In this document: piece by piece, positions 9,671 to 18,622 of the stretch
Layout of the letters: each line of letters opens with the position of its first letter
Numbering within the stretch: position 1 is the stretch's first letter
Assembly: GCF_000787575.1 (NCBI RefSeq)
Contig: NW_012236532.1
Location: forward strand, 697,980 to 733,786
Direction of reading: 5' to 3'
Length of the DNA stretch: 35,807 nt
Source: Acytostelium subglobosum LB1
Taxonomy: Eukaryota; Evosea; Eumycetozoa; Acytosteliales; Acytosteliaceae
Notes under the pieces: model-generated
What the model was told of the DNA's origin: nothing
The model's input: the letters and a program-made list of their open reading frames with translations, nothing else
The model's database searches: none
Program-made: the position numbers and the translations under genes

Positions 9671-10546
9671 ATGTCGTACACAAGAGATGATTTAATCTAT
9701 CTTGCCAAGCTGGCTGAACAAACTGAGAGATATAAAGGTATTGCACGCGCGAGCAACATGTTGGTATTCCTGGCGACGGAGTGACTGACCATAGTGCGAT
9801 TTCTAGAGATGAAGGATGCAATGTATCAGATGGCAAAGATGAATGTTGATATGACAGTAGAGGAAAGGAACTTGTTATCAGTGGCCTACAGGAATCTAGT
9901 TGGTGAGAGACGTGCTTCTTGGAGAATAATCAAATCGATACAGGATAATGAGGAGTCAAAGGGCAATCAACAACACCTGTTACTGATAGCAGAGTTTAGA
10001 TCAAAGATAGAAGAAGAGTTGAATATAATATGTGATGAAGTGTTTAGCTTGTTGAAGGATCATCTGTTGCCTGCATGTTCGTCTGCTGCTGATGAGTCGA
10101 CAACTTCTGCTGCCACTGCCACAGCCTCAGCCACACAACAATGCGATGCCAAGACATTCTATCACAAGCTGGCTGGTGACTACCTTCGCTATAAGGCTGA
10201 GGTAACTCCAGTTGGTGAAGCGCACAGACAGGTCTCTGAACTATCGATGAAGGAATATGAAAAGGCGATGGAGGAGGCGAACCAATCCATGCCACGGACA
10301 CATCCTATTCGACTAGGTCTGGCACTAAGTTATGCTGTATTCTACTACGAGATACTGAATAGACCTGAGAAAGCAATAGAGCTGGCCAAGAACACATTCG
10401 ATGGTGCAATCGCAGACTTGGATGGACTGCCAGACAATGAGTACAGAGATGCCACGCTAATAATGCAAATGCTGCGAGACAACATGACCTTGTGGACTGC
10501 AGAGATGGATGATCACTCGAATCAAGAGCATGATAATGATCAGTAA
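9671..10546 (+). CDS. 14-3-3 protein (two exons)
   Basis: 14-3-3 proteins are dimeric adaptors that bind phosphoserine or phosphothreonine motifs of client proteins. Proposed exons are 9671-9737 and 9807-10546, with a 69-base GT-AG intron splitting a Glu codon, giving 268 residues. Exon 1 encodes MSYTRDDLIYLAKLAEQTER, the canonical first helix. Exon 2 has VEERNLLSVAYRNLVGERRA (signature 1), FYHKLAGDYLRYKAEV, and YRDATLIMQMLRDNMTLWTA (signature 2). The Lys, Arg and Tyr residues of the phosphopeptide pocket appear conserved. Compared with the usual 245-255 residues it has an extra Ser/Thr/Ala-rich stretch (CSSAADESTTSAATATASAT) before the DAKTFYHK helix. D. discoideum has a 14-3-3 gene called fttB; whether this is its orthologue or a diverged paralogue cannot be told here. 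It is embedded in the ankyrin cluster on the same strand. Confidence 0.93.
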
Positions 10547-10614
10547 TAAATAAATGTATATATTTTGTATATAACCTACATTGATCGTATGGAGCGAACG
10601 ATGATTTCCATATC

Positions 10615-10654
10615 AGGCGATCATTCAGGCACACTTCCTTTTTAGGCGATCATT
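10615..10654 (+). repeat. Short direct repeat in leader of copy 5
   Basis: AGGCGATCATT occurs at 10615-10625 and 10644-10654, upstream of the ATG at 10737. The flanking words GATTTCCATATCAG and GATTTCCAAATCAG also resemble each other. A small local duplication or a paired binding site are both possible; no function is shown. Confidence 0.5.
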
Positions 10655-10736
10655 TAAGATTTCCAAATCAGTTAATCTTTCAATCATATCATTCACACAA
10701 TCATCAATATACAATAGATAGATAGAGAGCACATTG

Positions 10737-11756
10737 ATGATGTTGGACCAATTCTTCATTGCTGTGATGGGCAATAAAGTGATCCGTCGCATCATCTTTA
10801 GTCAGGTCAAGATCATTCACAACAAGCTCGCGGAAAGAACAAAGTGCTACACATGGATGGAGGTCATGAGCTCACCAATGTTGTTGGCACTCTTTGGTCA
10901 ACATGAGTTTCTAAAGGAATCACTATCAACAATTGAGGCAAAGTATAATAATAATGGCTTAATAAGTTTATTAGTGATCAATAATGGCGCCCCATTCGTC
11001 CCCAATCTCAACCAGGTGATGCGAGGCGCAGTCATTGGAGGACACCTTCAAATCATTGAGTGGGCACATCAACGATACTTTGCCAATCACCATCTAGGCG
11101 GGATGTTCTATAAGTTGGCCGACGAAGCAGTGGTGCATGATCATGTGGACATCGTGCGCTTCTTTGGACAACACTGGCAACTGATGGCATTCTATCAGTT
11201 CCCATGCGAAGTCAACAAGATATCGAGTGAGGCAATGCTGCACACACTCATTGAAGAGGTGTTCCAGTTGACACTGCCCTACCAAGGTGTCGATCATATA
11301 CCTGAACATATGACGCTGCTGCTCAATATGGACAATGTCAACTGTGAAGGCTTGCTCTTGAGTCTGTGTTATTGGTGCAGTCATAACTTGGACATGATCA
11401 AGTACCTGCATGCGAATAGTCTCCCCCTGGGAATACATCTCATTGATGACATGGCCAGACATGGAAGCCTGGAGGGCGTGAAGTTCATTCTCAAGAATCA
11501 GACCGCATCATATATCACAACAGAGACGATGAACTCTGCTGCCGCGGGTGGCCATCTCGATGTCGTGCGCTATCTACACGAGACGCGAACTGAAGGATGT
11601 ACCACACAAGCGATCGACTCTGCTGCGTCAGGTGGCCATCTTCATGTCGTTCAATATCTTCACGAGACGCGAACTGAAGGATTTACCCATGAGGCGATGG
11701 AATTGGCAGGGCTGGGCGGCCACACTCCTGTATTAGAGTATCTTAACAATGCATGA
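10737..11756 (+). CDS. Short ankyrin-repeat family protein, copy 5
   Basis: The first ATG is at 10737 (MMLDQFFIAVMGNKVIRR), giving 339 residues. The N-terminal motif (NKVIRRIIFSQVK), the GAVIGGHLQIIEWAHQRY unit and the main ankyrin block (GGHLDVVRYLHETRTEGC, repeated almost unchanged) correspond to the first half of copies 2-4. The protein stops after GGHTPVLEYLNNA and lacks the whole C-terminal half of the family. The frame stays open for 21 more codons after the TGA, but these do not resemble the paralogues, so it looks like a truncation rather than one late nonsense change. It may still be a functional short ankyrin protein. It is diverged from copies 1-4 at the DNA level. Confidence 0.82.
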   Translation: MMLDQFFIAVMGNKVIRRIIFSQVKIIHNKLAERTKCYTWMEVMSSPMLLALFGQHEFLKESLSTIEAKYNNNGLISLLVINNGAPFVPNLNQVMRGAVIGGHLQIIEWAHQRYFANHHLGGMFYKLADEAVVHDHVDIVRFFGQHWQLMAFYQFPCEVNKISSEAMLHTLIEEVFQLTLPYQGVDHIPEHMTLLLNMDNVNCEGLLLSLCYWCSHNLDMIKYLHANSLPLGIHLIDDMARHGSLEGVKFILKNQTASYITTETMNSAAAGGHLDVVRYLHETRTEGCTTQAIDSAASGGHLHVVQYLHETRTEGFTHEAMELAGLGGHTPVLEYLNNA

Positions 11757-11849
11757 GCGAATGGCGCCCGTTCTGACATATTCCATAATGGTCTTCATAT
11801 CCAGGATGTTATTTTAAATTAAATTATTTATCAGACTATTTATTAATAA

Positions 11850-12365
11850 TTAACGTTGATGGTTCCCCAGTGCTACATTGGACATCTCGACATCAGACGT
11901 GTGCTGATGATGTTGACTGGATGTGGAGGAGTGTCCATGATGCTGATGATGATGACCAAGTACTGCATGTGCCTTGTTTTGTTCCTTTCTTCGTTTGACA
12001 ATCTTGACAACAACAACAATGAATATGATTGTGAGTAATACACTTATAATAGGTATTACAATTGCCATTATTATATTGTTCAGACTTAGTTTTGACTTGT
12101 TGTCATTGTTGTGATCGGGTGGATGATGGTCCTCTATTACACATGACTTGCTACACACTATTACTGTTGAATCATTACTACTAGTTGATTGAGTACCTGT
12201 ACAATTGATCCAATGTGTATCATCTGGAAGGTATACTGGTGTTGTAGTACATTCTGTGCCAATACCTTGGCAACAACCAGTAGTAGTGGTGGTGGTTGTT
12301 GCCATAGTTGAGTATTGTCCAATGATAAATATAAATATAAATATAAATATTATTGTATATTTCAT
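11850..12365 (-). CDS. Small type I membrane protein with His-rich tail
   Basis: Not recognised as a named family. The 171-residue frame starts with a hydrophobic signal-peptide-like stretch (residues 1-19, alternating Ile and Phe), then a Thr-rich, Cys-containing extracellular part (about 22-95) with two N-glycosylation sequons (NCT, NDS). A strong membrane segment covers about 97-121, followed by the positive stop KIVKRRKEQ and a cytoplasmic tail rich in His, Gln and Ser. The orientation (outside N-terminus, inside C-terminus) follows from the positive charges. It is the only minus-strand gene within the ankyrin cluster, ending convergently with copy 5 about 90 bases away. A surface or adhesion role is possible but unsupported. 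Confidence 0.75.
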   Translation of the reverse strand: MKYTIIFIFIFIFIIGQYSTMATTTTTTTGCCQGIGTECTTTPVYLPDDTHWINCTGTQSTSSNDSTVIVCSKSCVIEDHHPPDHNNDNKSKLSLNNIIMAIVIPIISVLLTIIFIVVVVKIVKRRKEQNKAHAVLGHHHQHHGHSSTSSQHHQHTSDVEMSNVALGNHQR

Positions 12366-12939
12366 TGTTATATAATGATATATGATGTGATGTGATTGAT
12401 GGATGATATTGAAGTGATCTGATGTTGTGAGTCAATCAATGACGATGGGTGGATTCAAGTATGAATGAATGAATGTACAGTACACTACACTACAACTATT
12501 GGTTTAAACATCAAGCTCCTCAAATGGATGTGATGACTTGCAATGGATATTTATAGTTTTTGGGTATTTTTGATTGATTAATTAATTATTTGATCGATCA
12601 AAGTCGCGTGAGTTTTGTCGTTTCACGAATTATCTGAAGCCCTGTTTTGCAAGAATTTGATGGGATGTACCCAAGTCGTGTCATGGTTTGTACCCTTGTG
12701 AGGGGGTCGATTGAGCCCTCATTGGAGGTCAAACAAAGACATACTTAGCATTCAGGTATACACAAAGGGATCGGCTTTCTGATTGACTGACATCATCAAA
12801 CATAATCAAACATCAAAACACGAGTAGTGTAGTCAGAGTGGAGTGGAGTCACTTGGTGTCACATGGCATTCGGGCGAGTGATCATTATAACAAGATGAGA
12901 TGTTGAGCATCACATCATCTGAAACTCGCGTAAATATTG

Positions 12940-13010
12940 CTTGTCCTTGTCCTTGTCTTTTGTCCTTGTATTTGAACTTGTCGTTGTCCTGGTCCTTGTC
13001 CTTGTCCTCG
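12940..13010. repeat. Degenerate CCTTGT minisatellite
   Basis: The hexamer CCTTGT and one-base variants recur through this stretch. It generates a Lys/Asp-rich pseudo-frame on the minus strand that I do not consider a gene. Confidence 0.7.
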
Positions 13011-13217
13011 ACATCCACCACATAGTTGTGCCTAGCATCACTCAGTACAGAACCTATGACATCTTTGTGATGCATCCGGGAAGGGTTCGCAGGAGAACTC
13101 AATCACTTCATCATCATCAAACAACGTTACTTACTTATTTACTAAAACTTACTTCAATGTATCTATCTCTCTCTCTCTGTTCATGTTCATTCATTCATTC
13201 TTCGACCCATCTTGGTT

Positions 13218-13249
13218 GTTTCCAATTTTTGGAAACTTAGATGTCTAAG
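13218..13249. repeat. Two abutting perfect hairpins upstream of copy 6
   Basis: GTTTCCAA/TTGGAAAC (13218-13225 and 13229-13236, 3-base loop) is followed directly, sharing its last C, by CTTAGA/TCTAAG (13236-13241 and 13244-13249, 2-base spacer). Both are perfect. They lie about 100 bases before the ATG at 13347. Confidence 0.7.
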
Positions 13250-13346
13250 TTCAAACACAACATGGAATGTACTCCAAGTCCAAAGACAGATACTACTCCA
13301 ACATGTTCTTACAAATATATATACATAGTACATTATTACTTTTTCA

Positions 13347-15776
13347 ATGGACAAAGTGATCAATATTGATTCACCATCAACATCAACATCACCTTCAATA
13401 TCAAATGTGTTCAATCAGACATTTAGAAATGTAGTGTTACGTCGAATGATCTTTGCTTGTGTAAAGACTATTCATAGATCATTGGGAGAACATCAGACAA
13501 AGTATGTTTGGAAGGAGATAAGACAATCACCTACGTTGTTGGCACTCTTTGGTCAACTTGATCATCTCAAACAATCATGTCTCGAACAAGAACAGAGATA
13601 CTCAAAGTATCGCTGGTCTGAGATTGATGGTGCCCCATTCGCTCCCAACCTTCAACAGATTGTGAAGCAGGCAATCATTGGAGGACATCTCAATATACTC
13701 GAATGGGCATATCAACGCTACTATCCACATGTCCACGAGTTGTTTGATGGACTGGCAAATCATGCCATTGACAAAGGCCATGTACACATTGTTCGGTACC
13801 TCGGACATACCCTGCCCGCCGGTCACAAGGCCTTCCACAACCTACCGACCTCATCACATATGTACGAGATATCATCAGATATGCTGCAATGTCTCATTCA
13901 TGAGGTGTTCCGCATACCTCTACCCTATCAACATAACATTCCCGAGAGATTGAAGCGCCTTCTAAACTTGAATGAACGTTGCTGTACCAACGTCATCTCG
14001 TCACTCTCACTATGGTGTTGCAAGAGTCTAGAGCTGATCAAATATCTCCACACCAATGGACTGCCAATCATGAAGGAAACAGTCAACGCTGCGGCCAAGG
14101 CAAACGAACTCGAGGTCTTCAGGTATCTGGAGATTGAATGCAAGCTGGGCAAGCATATCAAGGCTGCAGCGATGGACATTGCCGCAGGAGCAGGTAGTCT
14201 AAAGATAGTCAGATATCTCCATGAGAATCGCAATGAAGGCTGCTCAGAGTATGCATTGTCGGATGCCGCAACACAAGGACATCTTGACGTGGTGCGATAT
14301 CTACAAGAGAAACGAGGTAACAAGTGCAATCTGGAGGTGGCACTAGAACGTGCGATAATACATGGACATCTTTCGATTGTAGAGTACCTACATCGGCTCA
14401 CGCCAAATGGATGTCGTCATTGGATGTTTAAGTCGGCTGCCGAGGCTGGCCATCATCAGGTCGTCAAGTTCCTGTGCGACAATCAATCAAACGATCAGAT
14501 CAGATATGCTTCAAGTGACCTGCTATTGATTGATAGTCCCTTGGTCTTGGACATCTTGGATCGTCGATTGCCCAATATGGTGTGGCCTCGCTACATTCTA
14601 TCGCAAGCGTTCAAACAACGAAAGATTGACATCATCGATTATCTTGTGAACAACCAACAACAACACCTGGGCAAATGGGTTGATCTCAAGGTGATTGGTA
14701 AATCGATGCGCCTGGAAGACCCATCATACTTCTTCAAGCTTGTCCAATACCTCCCTGGGGGAGAATATGCCCTATCAGAAACATTCTCGCTCATTCAAAT
14801 GGCACCCTTCTGCCAGCATCGAACCATCCTTGATTATGTGTATAAAGAATCAATCAAGTATAATTGTTCATTCACCCTGCCAACGTTTATCCGGTACATC
14901 CGTGGTGGTAGGATGGCCAAGGTGGAACTGGAGTCGTTGCATTACTTCAATGTAAAAGGTGACTTGAAATCAAAGAGTCATGAACTTTTTGAAAGTGCAT
15001 TGGACTCCAATCGAATGGATATAGTCTTGTACGTTGTGGACACTTTCGAGTACTCGATATTTAGACGTGCAGACGTGTTTGACAAGGCAATAATAAGTGG
15101 ATCAGTTGAAACCCTTTGCCGGTTCATCTCCAGGAACGAAGGACAATTGCCATGGACGTATACATTGTACAGTGACGCAGTGAATGACTCCATTCTCAAA
15201 GGCAACAAGAAGATGATACGATTCCTTGCAGGGACGCCTCATTGTTATAAAGTGGAATTTGAGGCCCAACACTCGTTCAACACATACATGTCCAAGAAAC
15301 ACACAGACATCGATCGCGATCCAAACAAAGTGGCACGATTCATTGACTACATGTTGAAGAATCACGAGATAGAAGCCCAACAGTCATGGTTTAAACATGG
15401 CGATTTATTCAACTTGGACGCGACCATCAGTCTCTGGGAAGCTGGATGCACTACATATGATCTGGGTGTTGCCTTTAACGGTTTGAAACAACAACACACC
15501 GACGTACTAAGGTTCGTCCACTTCAACTTCCCCAAAGGTACTTTGTTCAACCTGTTGTCCAAGAGGCTGGAAGAAGACATTACACTATTCCTACCTCATC
15601 TCTCTATGATAGAGATGATCCTAAGTGATCAAACTACTCCATTCATTTCAAAGCGATTATCATATATGTTTGAACGTATGGAGAAGCATCCAGTGTCCAA
15701 CGATTTGGTCAACAAGTTCCTAATCAAGGATGATAAACAAAAGGTATCCAATAAAGTATTAAGTGTGTCACATTGA
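13347..15776 (+). CDS. Ankyrin-repeat family protein, copy 6 (diverged)
   Basis: This 809-residue single-exon gene starts at ATG 13347 with a Ser/Thr/Pro-rich leader of 19 residues, then the family motif NVVLRRMIFACVKTIHR, QAIIGGHLNILEWAYQRY, and a main ankyrin block with units such as QGHLDVVRYLQEKRGN and EAGHHQVVKFLCDNQS. The C-terminal half is collinear with copy 2 (VDLKVIGKSMRLE, EAGCTTYDL, LSMIEMILSDQTTPFISK), so it is a full-length but older member. Intact reading frame and retained length argue that it is expressed and selected. A TATA-like element lies at 13316-13324 and an AATAAA poly(A) signal follows the stop at once. Ligands and role are unknown. Confidence 0.9.
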   Translation: MDKVINIDSPSTSTSPSISNVFNQTFRNVVLRRMIFACVKTIHRSLGEHQTKYVWKEIRQSPTLLALFGQLDHLKQSCLEQEQRYSKYRWSEIDGAPFAPNLQQIVKQAIIGGHLNILEWAYQRYYPHVHELFDGLANHAIDKGHVHIVRYLGHTLPAGHKAFHNLPTSSHMYEISSDMLQCLIHEVFRIPLPYQHNIPERLKRLLNLNERCCTNVISSLSLWCCKSLELIKYLHTNGLPIMKETVNAAAKANELEVFRYLEIECKLGKHIKAAAMDIAAGAGSLKIVRYLHENRNEGCSEYALSDAATQGHLDVVRYLQEKRGNKCNLEVALERAIIHGHLSIVEYLHRLTPNGCRHWMFKSAAEAGHHQVVKFLCDNQSNDQIRYASSDLLLIDSPLVLDILDRRLPNMVWPRYILSQAFKQRKIDIIDYLVNNQQQHLGKWVDLKVIGKSMRLEDPSYFFKLVQYLPGGEYALSETFSLIQMAPFCQHRTILDYVYKESIKYNCSFTLPTFIRYIRGGRMAKVELESLHYFNVKGDLKSKSHELFESALDSNRMDIVLYVVDTFEYSIFRRADVFDKAIISGSVETLCRFISRNEGQLPWTYTLYSDAVNDSILKGNKKMIRFLAGTPHCYKVEFEAQHSFNTYMSKKHTDIDRDPNKVARFIDYMLKNHEIEAQQSWFKHGDLFNLDATISLWEAGCTTYDLGVAFNGLKQQHTDVLRFVHFNFPKGTLFNLLSKRLEEDITLFLPHLSMIEMILSDQTTPFISKRLSYMFERMEKHPVSNDLVNKFLIKDDKQKVSNKVLSVSH

Positions 15777-15806
15777 CTCTGAATAAAATTAGATAGTATT
15801 GTGTGA

Positions 15807-15833
15807 GGGCAAGGGCAAGGGTTGGGGTAAGGG
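15807..15833 (+). repeat. Putative G-quadruplex motif in 3' flank of copy 6
   Basis: Five G-runs of three or four bases separated by 2-3 bases (GGGCAAGGGCAAGGG, then TTGGGG, then TAAGGG) lie about 30 bases after the stop at 15776. The motif fits the usual intramolecular quadruplex rule and stands out in an AT-rich region. Confidence 0.75.
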
Positions 15834-15986
15834 TTGGACGTGATTTGAATTCAAATTTGAACAGTTGATTCAAACAGAGTATGTTTACAGGGTCATACAT
15901 ATACATATATATATATAAACATATAACTGTACAGATATTTATCAATCAACCAATCAATCAATGAGACAACATCAACCAACACCGTG

Positions 15987-17240
15987 ATGACTTCAAAAGA
16001 ACAACAAGATTATAACAATCACAATCATAGTAATAATAACGATAATAAGGATACTTCAAGAATGGATAGTGATATGATGATGATGGCGGCAACATTACCA
16101 ATAATGTCACCAAATGTAGAGTCAGAGAGGATAAACCAACTGCTGACAGAGGCCATCAGAATGATCTTTAGTCAGGTGGAGGAACTCAAGAACAAGATGT
16201 CTGCCAATCAGTCAAAGAGCAATGAACTGCTGAACCAGAGTCTTCGCAATCTCAACGTACGATCATTCATTCATTCATTCATTCATTCATTGATGCAAAG
16301 AGATAATGATGTGATCAAACTAACAATCAGCGTACAGGCAAAGGATGAACGGATTACTCAGCTCAAGCAGAGACCTGCTGAACCACAACAACCTGTAATC
16401 CCAAACAAAGAAGACAAGGCAACAGATGATGGGGATGAGACACAGACTACCGACTCAAACAAGGAGCAGCAACAGCAACAACTTGAAGAGTACTACCAAA
16501 AGATTGTAAGATATGAGGAAGAGGTCAAAGAGTTGAACGAGAAGGTAGATTCACTTCAAAAGAGTAAGTTACTTGAGTCGAGTCAATCAATCAATCAATC
16601 AATCAATCGACAATGATACTAACCATTACAAAACAGTTGTATTGATGTTTCAGAGGAGCAATAACAAACTGACGGCCGATTATGCAGAGGTGACAACATC
16701 GCTCGAACATCTGGTCGCCAAGGGCAGAGCACAAACGGTATGATAGGACTTGTCGGAGGAAGATGTTGAGTCCGAGACATATGACTTGGAGTCTCCGGAG
16801 ACTACATTCATGCATGCACATTCGAATCTGACACTCACTCAATCAATCGACCAATCAAACAGCAAACACTGATGATGGAGAGAAACCATTTGGAACAATA
16901 TAGACTCCAGCTGTCGGAGCAACAGAATGCCAACCAGCGACTGCGCCAGGAGAATACTCAACTCAAGATAAAGATGAAGGAGATGCTGACGCTGTTGCAA
17001 TGCGCTGCCGAGGAGGACGATCCCAACCAGCAGCTGGTCAGCCAACTGTTGACCGAGAATGCAGCACTGCGCAAGATGTTACATATATCACAGTCGTTTG
17101 CCGGAAACAATACGCCAATCGATACTCTGTTGCTGGATCAACAAGATCAACATCAACAAGAACAAGAACAAGAACAAGGACCAGAACAATCACAATCACA
17201 TGATGGACAAGATGAAGAGACAAGCGAGCATAACAGTTAG
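15987..17240 (+). CDS. Coiled-coil protein, possible SIKE/FGFR1OP2-like (three exons)
   Basis: Proposed exons are 15987-16563, 16637-16737 and 16863-17240 (351 residues). Intron 1 has a GTAAGT donor and contains a TCAA array. The acceptor at 16635-16636 is chosen because neighbouring ones meet stops. Intron 2 is 125 bases, phase 0. An Asn/Asp-rich head is followed by long heptad-like helices. YQKIVRYEEEVKELNEK and the tail LLTENAALRKMLHISQSF resemble the corresponding YQEEIQELNE and ENKGLREILQITRESF parts of FGFR1OP2/SIKE. In animals those proteins belong to the STRIPAK phosphatase-kinase complex. The match is short and coiled coils resemble each other, so the family call is tentative. The ATTC array near 16262-16292 is in frame and open; it may be coding or an unrecognised small intron. 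The C-terminus is Gln/Glu-rich. Confidence 0.7.
16262..16292. repeat. ATTC tetranucleotide array inside the coiled-coil gene
   Basis: Seven or so ATTC units follow a GTACG donor-like site directly after the Asn codon ending the first helix. Read through, it would add an FIHSFIHS stretch. The only nearby acceptor that keeps frame is the CAG of GTACAG near 16337. Confidence 0.7.
16583..16608. repeat. TCAA array in intron 1 of coiled-coil gene
   Basis: Six perfect TCAA units lie between the GTAAGT donor and the acceptor. The same kind of array occurs in introns of the importin-alpha, NELF-E-like and RbrA-like genes. Confidence 0.85.
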
Positions 17241-17669
17241 CAAATACACACATTGAACATGTAATATAATATGAACAACAATACTACCCTCATTTTCAGC
17301 CATTCAGTTCTCTATCATTCATTCCTTTTCGTTGTCCACTACATGTCAACTCACATCCAGTGAGTGGCAACAAATACCATGACAATAATATTGATTCCTA
17401 AGTCTTTCCAGTAATGATAGGTGATTGCCATTGGTTAAAGGATGTTGTAGTTAAGTTGGACATATATTTTAGTGATTGATTGATTGATAATGATAATATT
17501 TGGCGGATTGGATTAAAAAAGATTTTGTTTTTTTAGATATTATTATATAATTTAATATTTAGTTAGATAATATATAAATAAACATATTTAATATTGGAAC
17601 ATATTTTTTCTACTCGTATATTAACGAGTTTTCAAACAAAAAAAAAATACAAAAGTTCAAAAAAGGATT
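17241..17669. other. AT-rich gap between coiled-coil gene and tRNA
   Basis: About 430 bases with no convincing gene. The right part is extremely AT-rich (17480-17600) and contains a 6-bp inverted repeat ACTCGT/ACGAGT (17612-17629). A run of six A at 17659-17664 would be the oligo-T terminator of the minus-strand tRNA. Confidence 0.6.
17659..17664 (-). terminator. RNA polymerase III terminator of tRNA-Val
   Basis: Six consecutive T on the minus strand begin five bases after the tRNA 3' end, as expected for a Pol III stop. A second, longer T-run lies further downstream (plus-strand A-run around 17638-17647). Confidence 0.75.
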
Positions 17670-17743
17670 TATCAAGAATGGGAATCGAACCCATGACCCA
17701 AACCGTGTTAAGGTTTTGTGATAACCAACTACACCATCCTGAC
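17670..17743 (-). tRNA. tRNA-Val (anticodon AAC)
   Basis: Read on the minus strand, this 74-base gene folds completely. The acceptor stem is GTCAGGA/TCTTGAT with two G-U pairs and discriminator A. The D arm is GTGTAGTTGGTTATCAC. The anticodon stem AAACC/GGTTT is perfect around the loop TTAACAC (anticodon AAC at 17709-17707, decoding GUU as Val). The T arm is ATGGG-TTCGATT-CCCAT. Internal A box (TGGTGTAGTTGG) and B box (GGTTCGATTCC) match RNA polymerase III promoters. There is no intron and no encoded CCA. The gene sits alone, opposite to its neighbours. Confidence 0.95.
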
Positions 17744-18622
17744 TTGATGGGAAAATATTATTATTCTTTCGTTTTATGGGTATTGAATGGAAGTTCGGGT
17801 TTAATATTAATTAAGTTAACTTGATTGATTATATTAAAAATTGTCTGACCATTGTTTGTTTTCAATCGATATCGATCACTAAGTTAATTGATTGTGTCAA
17901 GTAATCATTATTACATCTGTCTACTACATCAACAAAGTCGTTTTCTTTTTATCACCTGTGTGTCCAAGACAAAGCTTCTATTCTGTTTTATCTCAATCCT
18001 AGGCAAACAACAACATTCATTTCTTAGTTTCCAAAGTGTGAATAGATGACTTGCAAACCAAAGATAACACATAATTTTAATTTTTAGACACTAATCCACC
18101 ACACAACAACAACTTTCTCTCTCTCTCATCCTCTCTCACTCATTCTCCAACGCTCTCTCTCTCCTCTCACTCTCTCACTCATTCATTGTTGTTGACTCAC
18201 TAACTTGTCACATCTACCCTTATTGATAATAATAATAATAATAATAATAATACAATACAGCTCAATACTATTTCTATTATTATTGTGACTAGAAGATCTT
18301 CTATTAATCAATTTAGCAAGCTCAATTAAGCTTAGTATGTATGAACGCGGTTAATAGAATCAACGAACGATGATTACTAACATCACATGACAGACAGTAG
18401 AAAATAGATAAGCTTAGGACATTGTTCAATCATCAGCAGCAGCAGCATCAGCAGCAGCAACAGCAAAAGGAGGACAACAAGAGGGATCAATTGTGCGATA
18501 TTAGCTCAAATTGGATTGATATAGAGACAGACGCAATCGTTAATCCTCAAATATCACTATTCAATACATCTACTCAATTCAAGTTAGTTGATCAACATCA
18601 ACAACTACAACATCAAATAACA
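17744..18622. other. 5' region of the IPT/ankyrin gene; possible upstream exon
   Basis: About 880 bases without a clear gene: CT-rich microsatellite (about 18115-18180), an ATA/ATT array (about 18226-18250), and a frame that is open without ATG from 18401 into the downstream gene. TACTAAC at 18374-18380 followed by several AGs looks like a branch point and acceptor, so a leader intron ending near 18393-18417 is likely. I could not place the matching donor with confidence. Confidence 0.5.

Larger units (their letters stand above)
12366..13346. other. Non-coding gap between divergent genes
   Basis: About 980 bases separate the membrane protein gene (minus) and ankyrin copy 6 (plus), so the region should hold two promoters. 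It contains a degenerate CCTTGT array (about 12940-13010), two abutting hairpins (13218-13249) and a TATA-like stretch (13316-13324) about 30 bases before the ATG of copy 6. Open frames here are short and low in complexity; I see no convincing gene. Confidence 0.6.

Noticed and set aside
12833-13102. Minus-strand 89-codon frame rich in Lys and Asp
   Set aside because: It is produced by the CCTTGT minisatellite, has no domain, and its ends are unrelated to splice or poly(A) signals.
16790-16803. Perfect 14-bp palindrome AGTCTCCGGAGACT
   Set aside because: It lies in intron 2 of the coiled-coil gene; a 14-bp palindrome alone without repetition or context is not enough to claim a site.
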